From Elmis aenea (lineage: Eukaryota; Arthropoda; Insecta; Coleoptera; Elmidae), in assembly GCA_947652605.1 (NCBI GenBank), contig OX393579.1:23519674-23583673 (forward strand): 64,000 nucleotides of DNA, given 5' to 3'. The notes beneath the pieces were generated by a model. The model was not told where the DNA came from and searched no databases. It saw only the letters and a list, made by a program, of their open reading frames with translations. Below, in pieces: positions 47,390 to 59,421 of the stretch. The position numbers and the translations under genes are program-made. The number at the start of each line of letters is the position of its first letter. Within the stretch, counting starts at the first letter, position 1.

Positions 47390-47810
47390 CGAGGGTTTGG
47401 AGCAGTCCAATTTTTTATTTGCTCCGCTCCAGTTCCGCTCAGGCATCAAAATGTCTGCTCCAGCTCCGCTCCATACTCCAAATATTACTAACATAAAAAA
47501 AAATTTTTTTTTGATTAAGAAAATTCTTTTTAAAAATAAAGTTTTAATTTTATGGGATATGTAGAAAAGTTGGTCAAAAGTAACAATATTTGACACAAAC
47601 AAACAAGTGAAGTTAAATAAATGTTTGTGAAAAAACAAATTATTGATCTTCAAATGTAGAAAAAAGAAAAAAAGTAGTTTTAAAAAAAAATTGTACGTAA
47701 CAAACTGGAGCAGTGGAGCAATCAAAATTATTTGCTCCGGACTCCGTTCCTGCTCCGGGCAAAAACCCATTGCTCCGAGCTCCAGCTCCGTGCTCCGCTT
47801 CAAACCCCTG
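47390..47810. mobile_element. hAT-type MITE with repeated GCTCC motif, copy 1
   Basis: Ends CGAGGGTTTGGAGCAG and GCTTCAAACCCCTG are flanked by GTTGTATA and GTTGTATG (7 of 8). GGAGC/GCTCC units cluster at both ends. The long minus-strand open frame crossing it is composed of repeat sequence, not a gene. Confidence 0.8.
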
Positions 47811-48168
47811 GTTGTATGCATCCTATGGACCTCCTTGGCTCGTAAGCGGTGTGCACCCGCCAGGGCTATCTTGATGGGGGGGGGGTAAAATTCCCCAGGC
47901 CCGGGACTTAACCCTGCTTGGACATCATTCCACAATTTTTTATTCACTTGAGGCCCATGTAAAATTTTTCTTCCGAGCCCTAAGACGTTTCTTGACGTCC
48001 CTGTACACCGCACCCCTGATTGTTGCGCCGTTGTTATTAAGTTTTTTTAAAACGACCATGTTAATGCAGTAAAGCTAGATGCACAGAAGACAATAATCGA
48101 AATGGTATACAGAAAAATATTTGGTTAAAGTATTTAGTAGTTCCAGCGAAGGAGATTATGCTCTAGCA

Positions 48169-48364
48169 CAGGCCTGTCCAACTGGCGGCCCGCGAAAGAA
48201 CTTTTTTGGCCCCCAAACACCTTACAAAAAATCATTCAACTTAACCCTTAAGACGATATGTACATAAAATTTCGTTTCGCCTATTAGCATTATACTCTAT
48301 AGTGGCCCGCTAAAACTTTGGAGAAAAAAATGGCCCGCACTCATATAGAAGTCGTACAGCCCTG
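48169..48364. mobile_element. hAT-type MITE, 196 bp
   Basis: Left end CAGGCCTGTCCAACTGGCGG and right end GTCGTACAGCCCTG are flanked by the perfect duplication CTCTAGCA (48161-48168, 48365-48372). TGGCCCGC motifs occur near both ends. Confidence 0.85.
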
Positions 48365-50055
48365 CTCTAGCACGATAATGCATCTTCTCATATAGCAACC
48401 GCATCTCTCTAGTTTTTTGCTGAAAAAAAAATGGCTTTTAGGTAGTGGAAAGTGGGAAGTACATTATTGCTAAGATGAATTATTTTGAACACATTTAAAA
48501 TAAAATCATTAAAAAAATTAACGGTGTTTGTTATTCTCAATAAATTTAGCGTGTCCTTTGTATAAGCTAATCAAAAGTTTGTGGAGTCATTAGTTCATTG
48601 ATTTGCATTTGAAGTTTGTGGTATTTTGATGTGCTTGCGAAAAATGTCTTTTTCGTTTGGGCCCTACAAATTTACTATACGATCATAGGAGTTAATTATT
48701 AGTTTTGTACGATTATAATAATCTTGGTTTGCAGGACACTTTTATTGAATTTGTTTCCATAGTTTTACGTTAAAGAAAAATAACTTACAAGTTTATTATT
48801 TGTAAAGAAAAACTAGAATTTTTGAAACGTAATTAAAATGTTTGACAACACTGTTTGTAGACAATGAGTGAAAATGAAGTAAATAGTTGATTGAATAAAT
48901 AATATTTTTTATCATATCCTATAAATTAGTATGAGAATTTAACGATGTTGGACTAGCTGTAGATTTTAAATTCGCTGAAACGTGAGGATTAAATAAAGAC
49001 GTATTGTTCTCTGCGATTTGCCAATGTTAATTGATTTATAGTCCTGGGCCTGGGAGAGGTCGTTTGCACAGTTCGTGGTTAGTGCTTACAAGAAATTAAG
49101 GATTAAATATGAAAATGTTTGTTTGTCGTGCAAATTATTGGTATACTCAAAGCTCAAACCCCTTTTAAAAGATTCATGTGGACGTTAATTAAACGCGGTA
49201 CATTTATTTAAACAGAAGATGTTATTTGTTTTGTGGTGACACGGTATGGTTTATACACTCCACGGTATTCCAGTTGGTATGTTACGAATTTTTGATGTTA
49301 CGGCGATCCCACCGCAACCCACATTTTAAATTCGTTGTTTGCTCATGTAAATTTTTTCGGCAAACGTTTGTCGTTGGAGTTTTAGTATCAATTTTTTTCG
49401 TATTACAACTTTTCTATATGCACGCGCGGTTGAAGTTGTAATTTTTATTTGATGGGCTTAAAGAGTTTTATTTGCGCGCACAAATTGTGCAAGTTTTTTT
49501 AAAAATTGATTATACATGTGGTGATTATGTTATAGGATGTTAATTATAAGCAGCGTGTCAACTATCTTCGTATTGTTTATAGTATTTTTCAAGAATAGGC
49601 TGTAAATACGTTGAGTTATTATTTCTTATTTTATATCATAAATCGTCGAATTCTCCTTTATAAGGTGTCAAATTTAAGTGTTTTTCTACATCGAATCAAG
49701 AACAGAAGTCCCATGTGTACTAAACTCTCCGTTATTTTTCTATCAGTGGACGTGTTCTTGTTGTCACTATCGGATGTTGACAAAATGATGTTCACACCTT
49801 TTTTACATTTATCTACTAATTAAAGTGGTCGTTTTTGATTGGGCAAAACTACCGTTTTCCAAATTTCTAATTTTCGCTGAAAGTAGTTTAAATTTTGTTT
49901 ATACAAACGCACCATCCTGCTCGTTTTAACATAGTTATTTGCTTCTAAAAAAATATTTTGTTACTGTTTTCAATATTAATTTTCATATACGATAGCTCCT
50001 TTGCAGTGCCGCCAAATTGAATAAAATTTAATTACCAATTTTTAAGCATTAACAG

Positions 50056-50523
50056 CAGGGGTTTGGAGCAGTCCAATTTTGTAATTGCTCCGCTCCAGCT
50101 CCGCTCCGACATCAATCTGCCTGCTCCAGCTCCGGTTTCAGCTCCAGCTCCAGCTCCAGCTCCAGCTCCAGCTCAGCTCCATGCTCTAAATATTGATAAA
50201 ATGTTTTAAACAAGTTTTTTAATTAAAAACTTTGTGTTTAAAAACAAAGCTTTGATTTTTTGGGATATGTGTAAATCGGTCAAAAATTACAATATTTGAC
50301 CTTGACAAACAAGTTAAGTGAAATAAATGTTTGTAAGAACAAATTATTGATCTTCAAATGTGGAAAAAACGAAAAAGAGTGTGTTTTTTTAAAAATTGTA
50401 CATAATAAAGTGAAGCAGTGGAGCAATCAAAATTATTTGCTCCGGACTCCGCTCCAGCTCCGGATAAAAACCCATTTCTTTACTGCTCCGTGCTCCAACT
50501 CCGTGTTCCGCTTCAAACCCCTA
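50056..50523. mobile_element. hAT-type MITE with repeated GCTCC motif, copy 2
   Basis: Same family and orientation as 47390-47810. Ends CAGGGGTTTGGAGCAG and GCTTCAAACCCCTA (last base changed) are flanked by ATTAACAG and ATTAACAT (7 of 8). A run of CAGCTC repeats (about 50130-50175) has expanded below the left end. Confidence 0.8.
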
Positions 50524-50714
50524 ATTAACATATTTCGAAATATTACTTTTATATTGCAATGTTTTCTGTTTTTATATAAAGATCCACTAGTAGTTTAGGT
50601 TTGTTTTTATCAGTTTTGAAACAAATTATTAAAACTATGACTGTCAATAGTGAGCGGAAAAGTACGATGTTAAAAAAAAACCTATTGAATTAATTTCTCG
50701 ATTACATTTCTTAG

Positions 50715-51030
50715 CATGAAAAGTGTAAACTTGGGTTTCAACAAGATGGAGCTACAGCTTAGAGTCCAGTTTAGCACATTTACACCATGAGACGACGACA
50801 AACGTTTTCCATACGCCTTATCGACATCATTAGCCCACCTGTTCAGCAGACTTTTCAGTACAATTTTTTCTCTGTAGGGATATAATTAGAGCAAAATATA
50901 TGAGACACTTCCATCCAACATTTATGAACTGAAGTAGGGTATTCGAATGCCCATAGATCCAGCGAGATTAGAACAGTGTTTAGAAAACTAAGCTGAACGT
51001 CTGTCTCATGGATATTTTTTTCAAAAAGTA
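50715..51030 (+). pseudogene. Degenerate mariner-like transposase, C-terminal part
   Basis: Frames read FQQDGAT (the second catalytic aspartate motif), then a broken stretch ending SKIYETLPSNIYELK and DPARLEQCLEN. This order matches the C-terminal DDE half of mariner-like transposases. Stops interrupt it and the third acidic motif is lost. It may belong to the same insertion as 46370-46900. Confidence 0.6.
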
Positions 51031-53439
51031 ACTTAGTACAATAACTGAAATTCTATAAAACGTTGTATTTTTATGCGACAATAAAATATGCTTTTTGGCA
51101 AACACAACGTTTAAATTTATTTTTAAAACCGTCCAATAAATATTTACTGGGTGTATGTATATCCCACCCTGAATTTAGATTCTAATAATTTTTGACAGTT
51201 TAAGTTTTTTTTTCCTATTTAGCTAGCCATGAATTAATTATAAACTAAAGTGTGTAAACCAAATGTTGTTACGTTTAATCGATTTTGTGTATCTACTCGT
51301 TTATGATATCTCGGTGATTTATCCGTGTGTGGTATTTTTGATACGTACACTCTTTATTTTGATGTATTTAATAAGTAGATCTTTTGTCGGTTACAAACAT
51401 GTTTTCAGTTTATATGATCAATTACATAGTAATTAAAAAAAAAAAGGATTGTGCTTAGATCCCATTAGACCGAAGCGAAAATAAAAATTGAAGCGGTTTT
51501 CATTCGGGGGTAAAAGTATACAACTTAAATATTTCAAACTATCAACTATTTTTAAAGACTATTTAATGGCAAACTGATTAATACATCAAAATAATTTAAG
51601 TAATGTTTTATACGAATAACAAAGTTTATTTAATTTTTTGTTGATTTGATTGTTGGTATGTTAACGTAGCTGGTTTGGTTATGCGATTTGGCCGTTTTCA
51701 TTTCATGATGATGGTATTACGGAGCAACCGAATGAGATATTTATAAATGCAAGAAGCGTATCCCACGCGTATGCAGAATATTAATGGTTAATTACAAATA
51801 ATTAACGTCATCAATCATCAAGCCGGCGGTGTGTATAAACTTTTTGTTCGTCTTCGCGCTTGTTTTGTCAACAAGATGGGTAGTCACTTTTATCGTGTCG
51901 CTCCTAAGATATTCCCCATTAGCGGCCCTGCTTCGCTCAAATTTATAATCGAAAAGTTTTACGGTCAAGTAAGGGGAGTTATAATCCACATTAGTATTTA
52001 TGACCTAAAGCTTTTGCGTGAACTCGGGGTCCTGAAAATGTAAACGATGTAGTGTTTTTATTTGATTGTACCCAAACTTTTGTTGCGAGTTTAATTATAT
52101 CCAGTTCTGGATAATTCCGATGCGTTTGTAATATCGGTAATACGTTAATAGTACATAGTTGAAATACAACAAACTAATGCTATGAATAACTAATTAAGAG
52201 TAGAAATCAAATTTAATTAATTTTAAATTCGTCGAAAATAAATTATTTCGAATAATTTAGCATTGGTTAGTTTTTAAAATTGTTTGTGTAAATCAGTTTT
52301 AGTGCATATTTACAGCATTGATACTAAATAGGTATAGGTACGCCAAAGTTTGTAGTAGCTGAAGAGAGAATAGCAAAAACTTCTCATGCCGTTGACCGAA
52401 ATATGCCGAAAATCTGAATTAAACATAACGAATGAATAACTTTATGATAAAAGTTTAAAACAAATTTATTTTGCATAGATATTATAAAAATAAATACTAT
52501 TGGAAAACAGTACTTTATTGTTTTTCAAAATATTTTTCCGTTAGCCCATTTGATCAAACAATCTTCATTAGAAGAATTTTACTATTTGTGGATCAACTTA
52601 AAAATCGTCCGTATTCGAAAATGCTGACCATGGAATTTAACTTTCAGTTTGTTAATCAAAACAAATCAGACAGTGATGAGTAGGTACTGTAAGGTTGATG
52701 CTCCAACAATTTTACCTCTGTCCCATAAACTGATTTGTTTACTGTGTCATATGGGAGGAAGCACTGTCCTGGTGCAATGCAATGTTGCTGTTTGGCAGCA
52801 GTTTTTCGAATACTTGATACAAACAAAGTCTAGTATACCATTGAAGCATTGAACATTAAGGTCCCATTGCATAAAAGCTAAACCTGGAAATAACCCCGGT
52901 ATTAAACCACGTTAATCCTAAAACTAGGCAAAATCGTAGCATACTTGCAGCTGATGTTGCCTAGTTTTATAGATAAATTTGCATTTTAACACCAGTGTGC
53001 GTTGATTGTTTTTTGCAACAATTATGATTGGCCCACTTTGCCCAAAAAGCACTAGATTAACTTTTGGTTCAACACCTCGGGATTGCTAAACTTTCACCAA
53101 ATTGGGATGAGTTGAAAACACCCACTTGGCAGATTCACGTTTCGATTCTGATTCAAATATTATACATGAATCACCGTTTGGTCACCAATGACAAATTTGT
53201 AGCTGCATTTGACGTAGCATTATAATTTTTTCAAAATTTTCTTGCTTTAATCAACACGATGCTTTTTTTGGCATTTAAGAAATTGTGGAAAATCCAACAC
53301 AAGCAAACTTTGAAATCTCAAAGTAATGGTGTAAGATCTTTTCAATCGCAGTCATTATTCCAATTCCATTCCAGTATTTCTAAGATATTGTAAATAATTT
53401 TTTCTACGACCACCAATGTAAATGACTCTTACCTTACAG

Positions 53440-53605
53440 CCTGCATGCATAGTAAGTGAGTCCAAACGCATGGTAAGCAAAACGCACACTTGTCTAGAAA
53501 GGTCGAAGTAGCCTTACAAACGCTGTCTGCATACATAGTAAGTGAGTTATAACGCACGGTAAGCATAACGCATACTTGTCTAGAAACGTCAAAGTACGCT
53601 TACGT
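53440..53605 (+). repeat. Two-copy tandem duplication, about 88 bp unit
   Basis: GCATAGTAAGTGAGT...CGCATGGTAAGCA...CACTTGTCTAGAAAGGTC is followed by CATAGTAAGTGAGTTATAAC...CGGTAAGCATAACGCATACT with TGTCTAGAAACGTC. Non-coding. Confidence 0.7.
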
Positions 53606-53692
53606 CAAAATTGACAAGTCAATGTAATTACATATGTAAATTAACCAAAAAGCCGTTAAAATCGTAGGTATTGTGTTCGTAGAAAAATTAAG

Positions 53693-53792
53693 CTACATAC
53701 ACGAGTTGTAAAGCAATTACGCACTCGTGGAAATACGCACGAAGCCGCTTCGTGCGTAATATGCTTCTTACAACTCTTGTTATGTAATATAC
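53693..53792. repeat. Inverted repeat, about 100 bp
   Basis: TACATACACGAGTTGTAA pairs with TTACAACTCTTGTTATGTA, with an inner ACGCACGAAG/CTTCGTGCGT stem. Confidence 0.65.
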
Positions 53793-56098
53793 TATTATAA
53801 ATTACCCGATTATGTTCCTCCACCATCTATCGAAAAGAGGCAAGGTGTCTTCAGCGATTGCAGAATTTGGTTGTTCCGTAGATAAACTCGTGTTTAAACT
53901 TGGTAAATTCTTTGAACAAGCTTATACAAAGTCTTCAAACTTCATCGCCAAATGCATCATAATGTATCTCGATGCATTCATTCGGATACAGGTCACTTTT
54001 AAAGCGAAAATGAATCATGGCACGAACACTTTGCCGTGTTAAATGTATTTTAACAGTGGGACATCAACTTTGGAAATTCGCGAAAAAGCAACAACAGCTA
54101 TCACATTGAATTCAATTAATTATATTAATGCACATAATTTTATAGATTTTTTTCCATTCGTATTTTACTTTAAGTAGGTACTCCTTGCAGCCTATCTATT
54201 ACTCGTGCGTTTCTTATTTTCAAAAACTGAAATTCGAACCTACACTACATCCAAGTAAAATAGATACGCGGTAAAGCTTTTAAAACTTACGAATTTGAAC
54301 GATTTTTTTAAAACGTGCTTTTAATATTTTTATATAATAAAGGTTATGTAATAGGAGAAAACTGAGTCTTATTTGAGCTCCTTTACTAAGTAGCTTTGAA
54401 AGTGCGTGTCAATGTACATTCAAATAAAATTTTACTACCCTAATTAAAATATAAGTGTCGTATAAGCAATCTTTGCTGTATGTGTTATTAAAAATTTGGC
54501 CCGTGTTTTTTAAGTTTATTTTCGAATTTAAAACATCGTAAAATTGCTAATGGTTCATATTTGACACGTTTCATAATAATCCACAAAACTACTTTTTGTA
54601 TTGATGTTTATTTATAAGTTGCTGTCGTCTATTTAAAATGCGTATTGATTTAATATTTAAAAACGATTTAAGAACACTCAAAAGCTGTAGCAATTTTTGT
54701 GAGCGATATCATATATTTACTGATCATATTGGTTTTAATTTGTTTTTTGATATGCGTCAAACCACCTTAAAATGTATAGGAGATTGTTGGAGTCTTAAAA
54801 TATCCCTTTTAGCTAATTAAAAAAGGTATATATGTCTGTGTTTTTTGTTTGTTATTTGACATGGAGATTAAACTTGTGTTTTGAAGTCGGTATCTGTTAG
54901 TAGTATATTGGAAGGTAATGCAAGATGACATGTTTAGTTTGTTCAATTTATTGATAGCGTTGTATTAAATGATTTTTGAAATGAGTGATTCTATTTACTA
55001 AATGTATTTCAGTTTCATTTACTTTGTTACTTCGCTATTTTTTACGTGTTGTCTTCGTTTAACTAAACACGTTGTCGCAAATGTTAGGAATTCATTTATC
55101 TAAGTATTTTTAAGGTGGAGTTCAGCCAACGTAATATTTTGTAATTAAAAGTTGGCACCAAGTCGTTTTATATTTAAGTTTATTAAAAATTAGCGATACT
55201 TAAGTCCAGTGTTTATTGAGATTGGTGGATATTGTTCCGAGAGAGCGCATCTGTTACCGTTTGTTGACATTGACTATAAAAATAGAAGTTATTTACGTGC
55301 AATTTTTTTGCACGGTTTTGTTATTGCGACTTTAAAATTCTGTTCGGCCTAGTTATCAGATGCATATTTGTTGTAAGACTCGTGGGTTACGAATAAGCGT
55401 TATGTGGTATTCACGGTTTTGTGTTTCCAGAGCTTTACATATATTATTTTGGGTCCAATTTCATTCATTTGAGGATTAGTTGCTTTGCCCGGAATCCCAA
55501 AGTCTGAAACTACCGTATGTTAATTATTGTTTGTTATCCCTCGTTTAACGTTACTTCTTTGAACTACCTACCTACTGTGTTTCCGTTTCTATTATTTATT
55601 GATTTAAAATTGTTGCTGATGTATTTGTTATTTGAAACCAAATAGGCAATCCGAAGTCTCATCAGTTAAAAAAGTCAGATGTAGGTACTTGTAAATCTCA
55701 GGCGGAAAATGTCAAACTTTAATTTAATAAACGAAGCGTAGCTTGGTGAACTCTAATTGTTGACATACGTAATTGAAAACGAAGATTGCAATATTTAAAT
55801 TATGTTTTACTTGCGTGATGCGTTGTTATTTACTTTTAATTGCAATAATATTATGAAGTACAATATTATAAAATATCTGATGGACCAATTCACATGTTAA
55901 CCTGATGCACAGAACATTCAATTTTTGGGATATTTATGATTAATATTATATTACGGAAAAAAGTTTAAGAGTAAAAGGGTTTTTTTGATAACCAAATTAA
56001 GGGTATGGGAGCATTAAAATATATCATAACCTTAGCACCCTGTTAAGTGTTTAGTTAGTGTATTTAGCGCATTTTCTTGCAAACATTTTGAGCATTAA

Positions 56099-56520
56099 TG
56101 GGTAGTTCACACGGTGACATTTAAAGTCGTGACATCAAAAGTCGCGACCACAGAAGTCGCGACTTTAAATGTCACCGTGTGAACTACCCAAATTGAAAGT
56201 CGCGACTTCAAAATAAAAATGGCCGCTCTTGTAATTGCAGCATCGAGTGTTGTAGAGCAACTAATTATTTGGAAGTTGCTATTTGTTGATAATGCTCTAA
56301 AATCGTTGGAACATCTATTGGGGACATGATAAATTCGAAATCGATGACAAACAAATGTATATTAGGTTAGGTTGACCTAACCTATTTGTCTGTTATGTCA
56401 AAATATAAAAGTATGGTAGGCTTACGTCAAATGCCGAACTGTCAAATCGATGTCGCGACTTTGCGTGACATTAAAAGTCGCGACTTTTGATAGTTCACAC
56501 GGTGACATAAAAGTCGCGCA
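56099..56520. mobile_element. Possible MITE with GTCGCGACTT repeats
   Basis: The first 92 bases form a hairpin with arms of about 35 bp (TGGGTAGTTCACACGGTGAC to its inverse ending 56190). A further half arm with TAGTTCACACGGTGACAT and three GTCGCGACT units lies at 56448-56515. The whole may be one rearranged element. Confidence 0.6.
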
Positions 56521-56910
56521 GTCAATTAATTCTTCGATCTTACTGCGACTTTGATAATAATTATCAATTAATTAAAACAAAGTAAATAGGAGTAATACCT
56601 AATTCAGGGGCTGACCAACACAAAAATTTCATTGCTTTAATTTCAAACATTTACAAAATAAAGTGGTGTGGCCAAATGATATTGCAGATGTATTGTGTGT
56701 ATCTTGGTATGTGTGTTTTGTTTATTTGTGAGTATAAAAAGTTTAAAGTGCCGTTGTAGTCTTCTAATTAACCTCATTTTTGTAAATGACGTCTGTCAAC
56801 ATGACGTGTGTGGCATATGTCAAAATGACGTTTCATGCGATTATTAAAAATTAATAACCATGTTAACGAAAATTCAAGAGAGTTAAAACAAACGGCATTT
56901 TACTAATTGT

Positions 56911-57054
56911 TATGGTGCCTGTCCACGTGAGAGTAAACTACTCTCGATAGCAGCGTCGCCAAGGATACAGCCAATCGCGAGTTACTCTCAGGGGCTGTAT
57001 CCTTGGCGACGCTGCTATCGAGAGTAGTTTACTCTCACGTGGATAGGCACCATA
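56911..57054. mobile_element. Near-perfect hairpin element, 144 bp
   Basis: 62-bp arms (56911-56972 and 56993-57054) differ at one position and enclose a 20-base loop. Ends read TATGGTGCC and GGCACCATA. No coding capacity. The near-perfect arms suggest a young or conversion-kept MITE. Confidence 0.8.
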
Positions 57055-57077
57055 AGAAAGATAGACTCTGTCTATAA

Positions 57078-57368
57078 CAGGGGTGGCCAAGCTCCTTGCT
57101 AGTCCGAGCCATTTTTCAAAATTTGAAATTTTTCGCGAGCCGCAATTAAATACTTATTTAAAAGGTATGCAAAAAAGGTATTAAAAAAAATTTAATATTT
57201 GTTGTCAGTAATTTAAAAGACATTTTGAAACACATACGGAACGATAATAATTTTTTAAAATATAATAGCACAAAAATGAAAAGGGAACTCGGGTACATTT
57301 ATCGAGAGCCACAAATAATCCTACAAAGAGCCGCATGTGGCTCGCGAGCCGCAGGTTGGCCACCCCTG
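57078..57368. mobile_element. hAT-type MITE, 291 bp
   Basis: Ends CAGGGGTGGCCAAGCTC and GGTTGGCCACCCCTG are flanked by the perfect duplication GTCTATAA (57070-57077, 57369-57376). GCGAGCCGCA and related motifs sit at both ends. It starts 24 bp after the hairpin element. Confidence 0.9.
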
Positions 57369-57544
57369 GTCTATAACATACTAAAATTTTTATCTATTAC
57401 CGTATTTATGTAATGTTATATTACCGTTACAACTTAAACACCTTGTAGATATTTTAGTTGTTTTTTTGAAAAGTCAACTAAATGCACACACTTTGTAATA
57501 TTCTTTAAAATGCTTTATCGATAGCTAATTTTAATAAAGCGCAA

Positions 57545-57700
57545 TTATAATTAGCACATACACACACACGGAGGTCATCGCGAAAATAGTTAAAACGGGT
57601 TCAGGGGACCTCAAACGGTGTATATCCGTCAAAATCTGGAATCCGAAAATTTTCGCGATCACCATACTTCCTTCATACTACGTATGGCGAAAGTAAAAAT
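57545..57700 (+). repeat. Possible retroelement 3' tail
   Basis: ACACACACACACGGAGGTCATCGC, then a GTCAAAATCTGG block and CTTCCTTCATACTACGTATG resemble non-coding 3' ends of RTE- or SINE-type elements of arthropods. That is recalled similarity only; no coding part is adjacent. Confidence 0.35.
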
Positions 57701-57709
57701 AGTCTAACC

Positions 57710-58304
57710 CAGTGTCTCCTAAACTTTTTTTGTGGCCCAGTTATATTTATACTTGTCCTTCGTGATCCACTAACATTTTTATCGCCTTTACTGGCCTATA
57801 GAAAAAATATAACATATTTGAATGTTTACAGTTTTCGTAAAGGGTGTCCCATCAGGTATGCCTTTGCCAATTTTTGCATAAATCGAATATTTAGGACCTA
57901 AATAAAACGTTTTTACCGATTACATTTTTTCTGTGCCTCTTCATATATTTGGCCCATTTAACCAACTTTGTATCTCTTATCGTTTACGAGATTCCCATGC
58001 ACAGTTCACCTTAACTGAGACACCCTGTATATGAAGAGACACATAAAAAAATGTAATCGGTAAAAAAGTTTTATTTAGGTACTAAACATTCAATTTATAC
58101 AAAAATTAGCGAAGGCATACCTTGTGCGACACCCTATAAATTGTAATAGACAAGCATTTAATTTTACAAAAATGTAAAGACATTAAACTTAAACCAAATA
58201 ATTTGTTATTGGGAAGTATATAATGATGCTGTTTCTTGTTGCGACCCGGAAATTTGCTTGCGGGGTCCGGTGCCGGGTCGCGACTCACCATTTGGGAAAC
58301 GCTG
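57710..58304. mobile_element. hAT-type element split by a foldback insertion
   Basis: Ends CAGTGTCTCCTAAACTT and CATTTGGGAAACGCTG are flanked by GTCTAACC and GCCTAACC (7 of 8). GTGGCCCAG and GGTCGCGACTC-type motifs sit near the ends. A foldback element occupies 57838-58137. Confidence 0.75.
57838..58137. mobile_element. Foldback element nested in a hAT-type element
   Basis: AAAGGGTGTCCCATCAGGTATGCC at the left is mirrored by GGCATACCTTGTGCGACACCCT at the right, with arms of about 100 bp. The centre holds a unit CATTTAACCAACTTTGTATC...GAGACACCCTGTAT, also seen near 62090 and 13690. Confidence 0.75.
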
Positions 58305-58954
58305 GCCTAACCAATACCTACATGTGGATATGTTAACCAACCATCTTCCAAAACAAGGAAGAAATAATTTGTACTCCTTCAGAAAAAGGTAATTTAGTGT
58401 TAATTAACTTTAGTGCAAAAAGACGATGGTAATCTATTGTATATGTCGTAGGCATAATTTGAAATCCGGCATTTTATAAAACGCCTAGGCACAAAACTAT
58501 TAGCTTCATTTTTATTATTTATTTAAAAAAAAAACTTTAACCAGCATGAAAAAAGCTTTAACTAATCTCTAACCTGACTCTACTAACTTACTTATTGACA
58601 TGTATACGGTTCCAATAAAAATGTGTACGATGGCAAAGCCTAATCTAATGATATGGGACGCTAAAACAATTATTTATCCAGTTGTTTAGTTTCTTATCCG
58701 TAATCATGTTTTCTGTATTGCAAACAAAAAAGCGCTTATTAATAATTATATCTAATAGTGGGTGTATTATTTAAACATGGAAGAAGTAACACTTTCCCTG
58801 GCTTTGTGTTATTTTTCAACCGATTGAAAGATTGAAACTGAATTTGACTGAAATCTGATCATATTTAAAACGTAATTTGTCGATAAAAAGGTGTCAAGGT
58901 TTCAGGAGCATGAATGAAGCAAGCCATTTATAGAAAACTCGACAGAAGTTGCTA

Positions 58955-59225
58955 GCGTGTGACATTAGGCGACCGATAACGTCCGTTAATCAAGAGAATA
59001 TTGAACAAATAGACCGGCGTTCGCCTTGTTCAGGACAATTGACGCATCACGGTTCGTGAATTGGTTGGCAGTATGAATATAAGTGTCAGTAGTGTCGAAA
59101 CAATTATTCACGATCAATTGAACTGTAGTAATATCATCTAAGTTTGGGGCCTAAAACGGCGAACAAAAGGAAAGAAGGGTTCAAATTACAACACAATTCA
59201 ATGGCCGCTAGGAACTCAACTCATT
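58955..59225 (+). pseudogene. Degenerate mariner transposase, helix-turn-helix part
   Basis: Broken frames read SVNQENIEQID, then VRELVGSMNISVSSVETIIH, then QKERRVQI, which is the second helix-turn-helix region and following linker of mariner transposases in order. Two stops and two frame changes interrupt it. Confidence 0.65.
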
Positions 59226-59421
59226 TCAATATGGAATAGTCACCTGTAAAGACAATTCCGTTTGTTATTCCTACCATGCAATTAAAATATTTAATAGGGA
59301 TCGTGGGCACAAACTCTCTTTTATCTTAAAGGTGAAGGCTACAACTCCTGCAGATAAAGTCGGCTTGCTTGGGTCTTTCATAAAATTTCATTAATCGGTG
59401 TGCCGATGGAATAGTGTATTA

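Noticed and set aside
47249..48013. 254-codon open frame on the minus strand
   Set aside because: It runs through the GCTCC-rich MITE and low-complexity sequence, has no recognisable domain, and the motif repeats explain the absence of stops.
52471..54042. Three open frames of 67-76 codons on the plus strand
   Set aside because: No family resemblance, no splice signals in phase, and coding composition not different from flanks.
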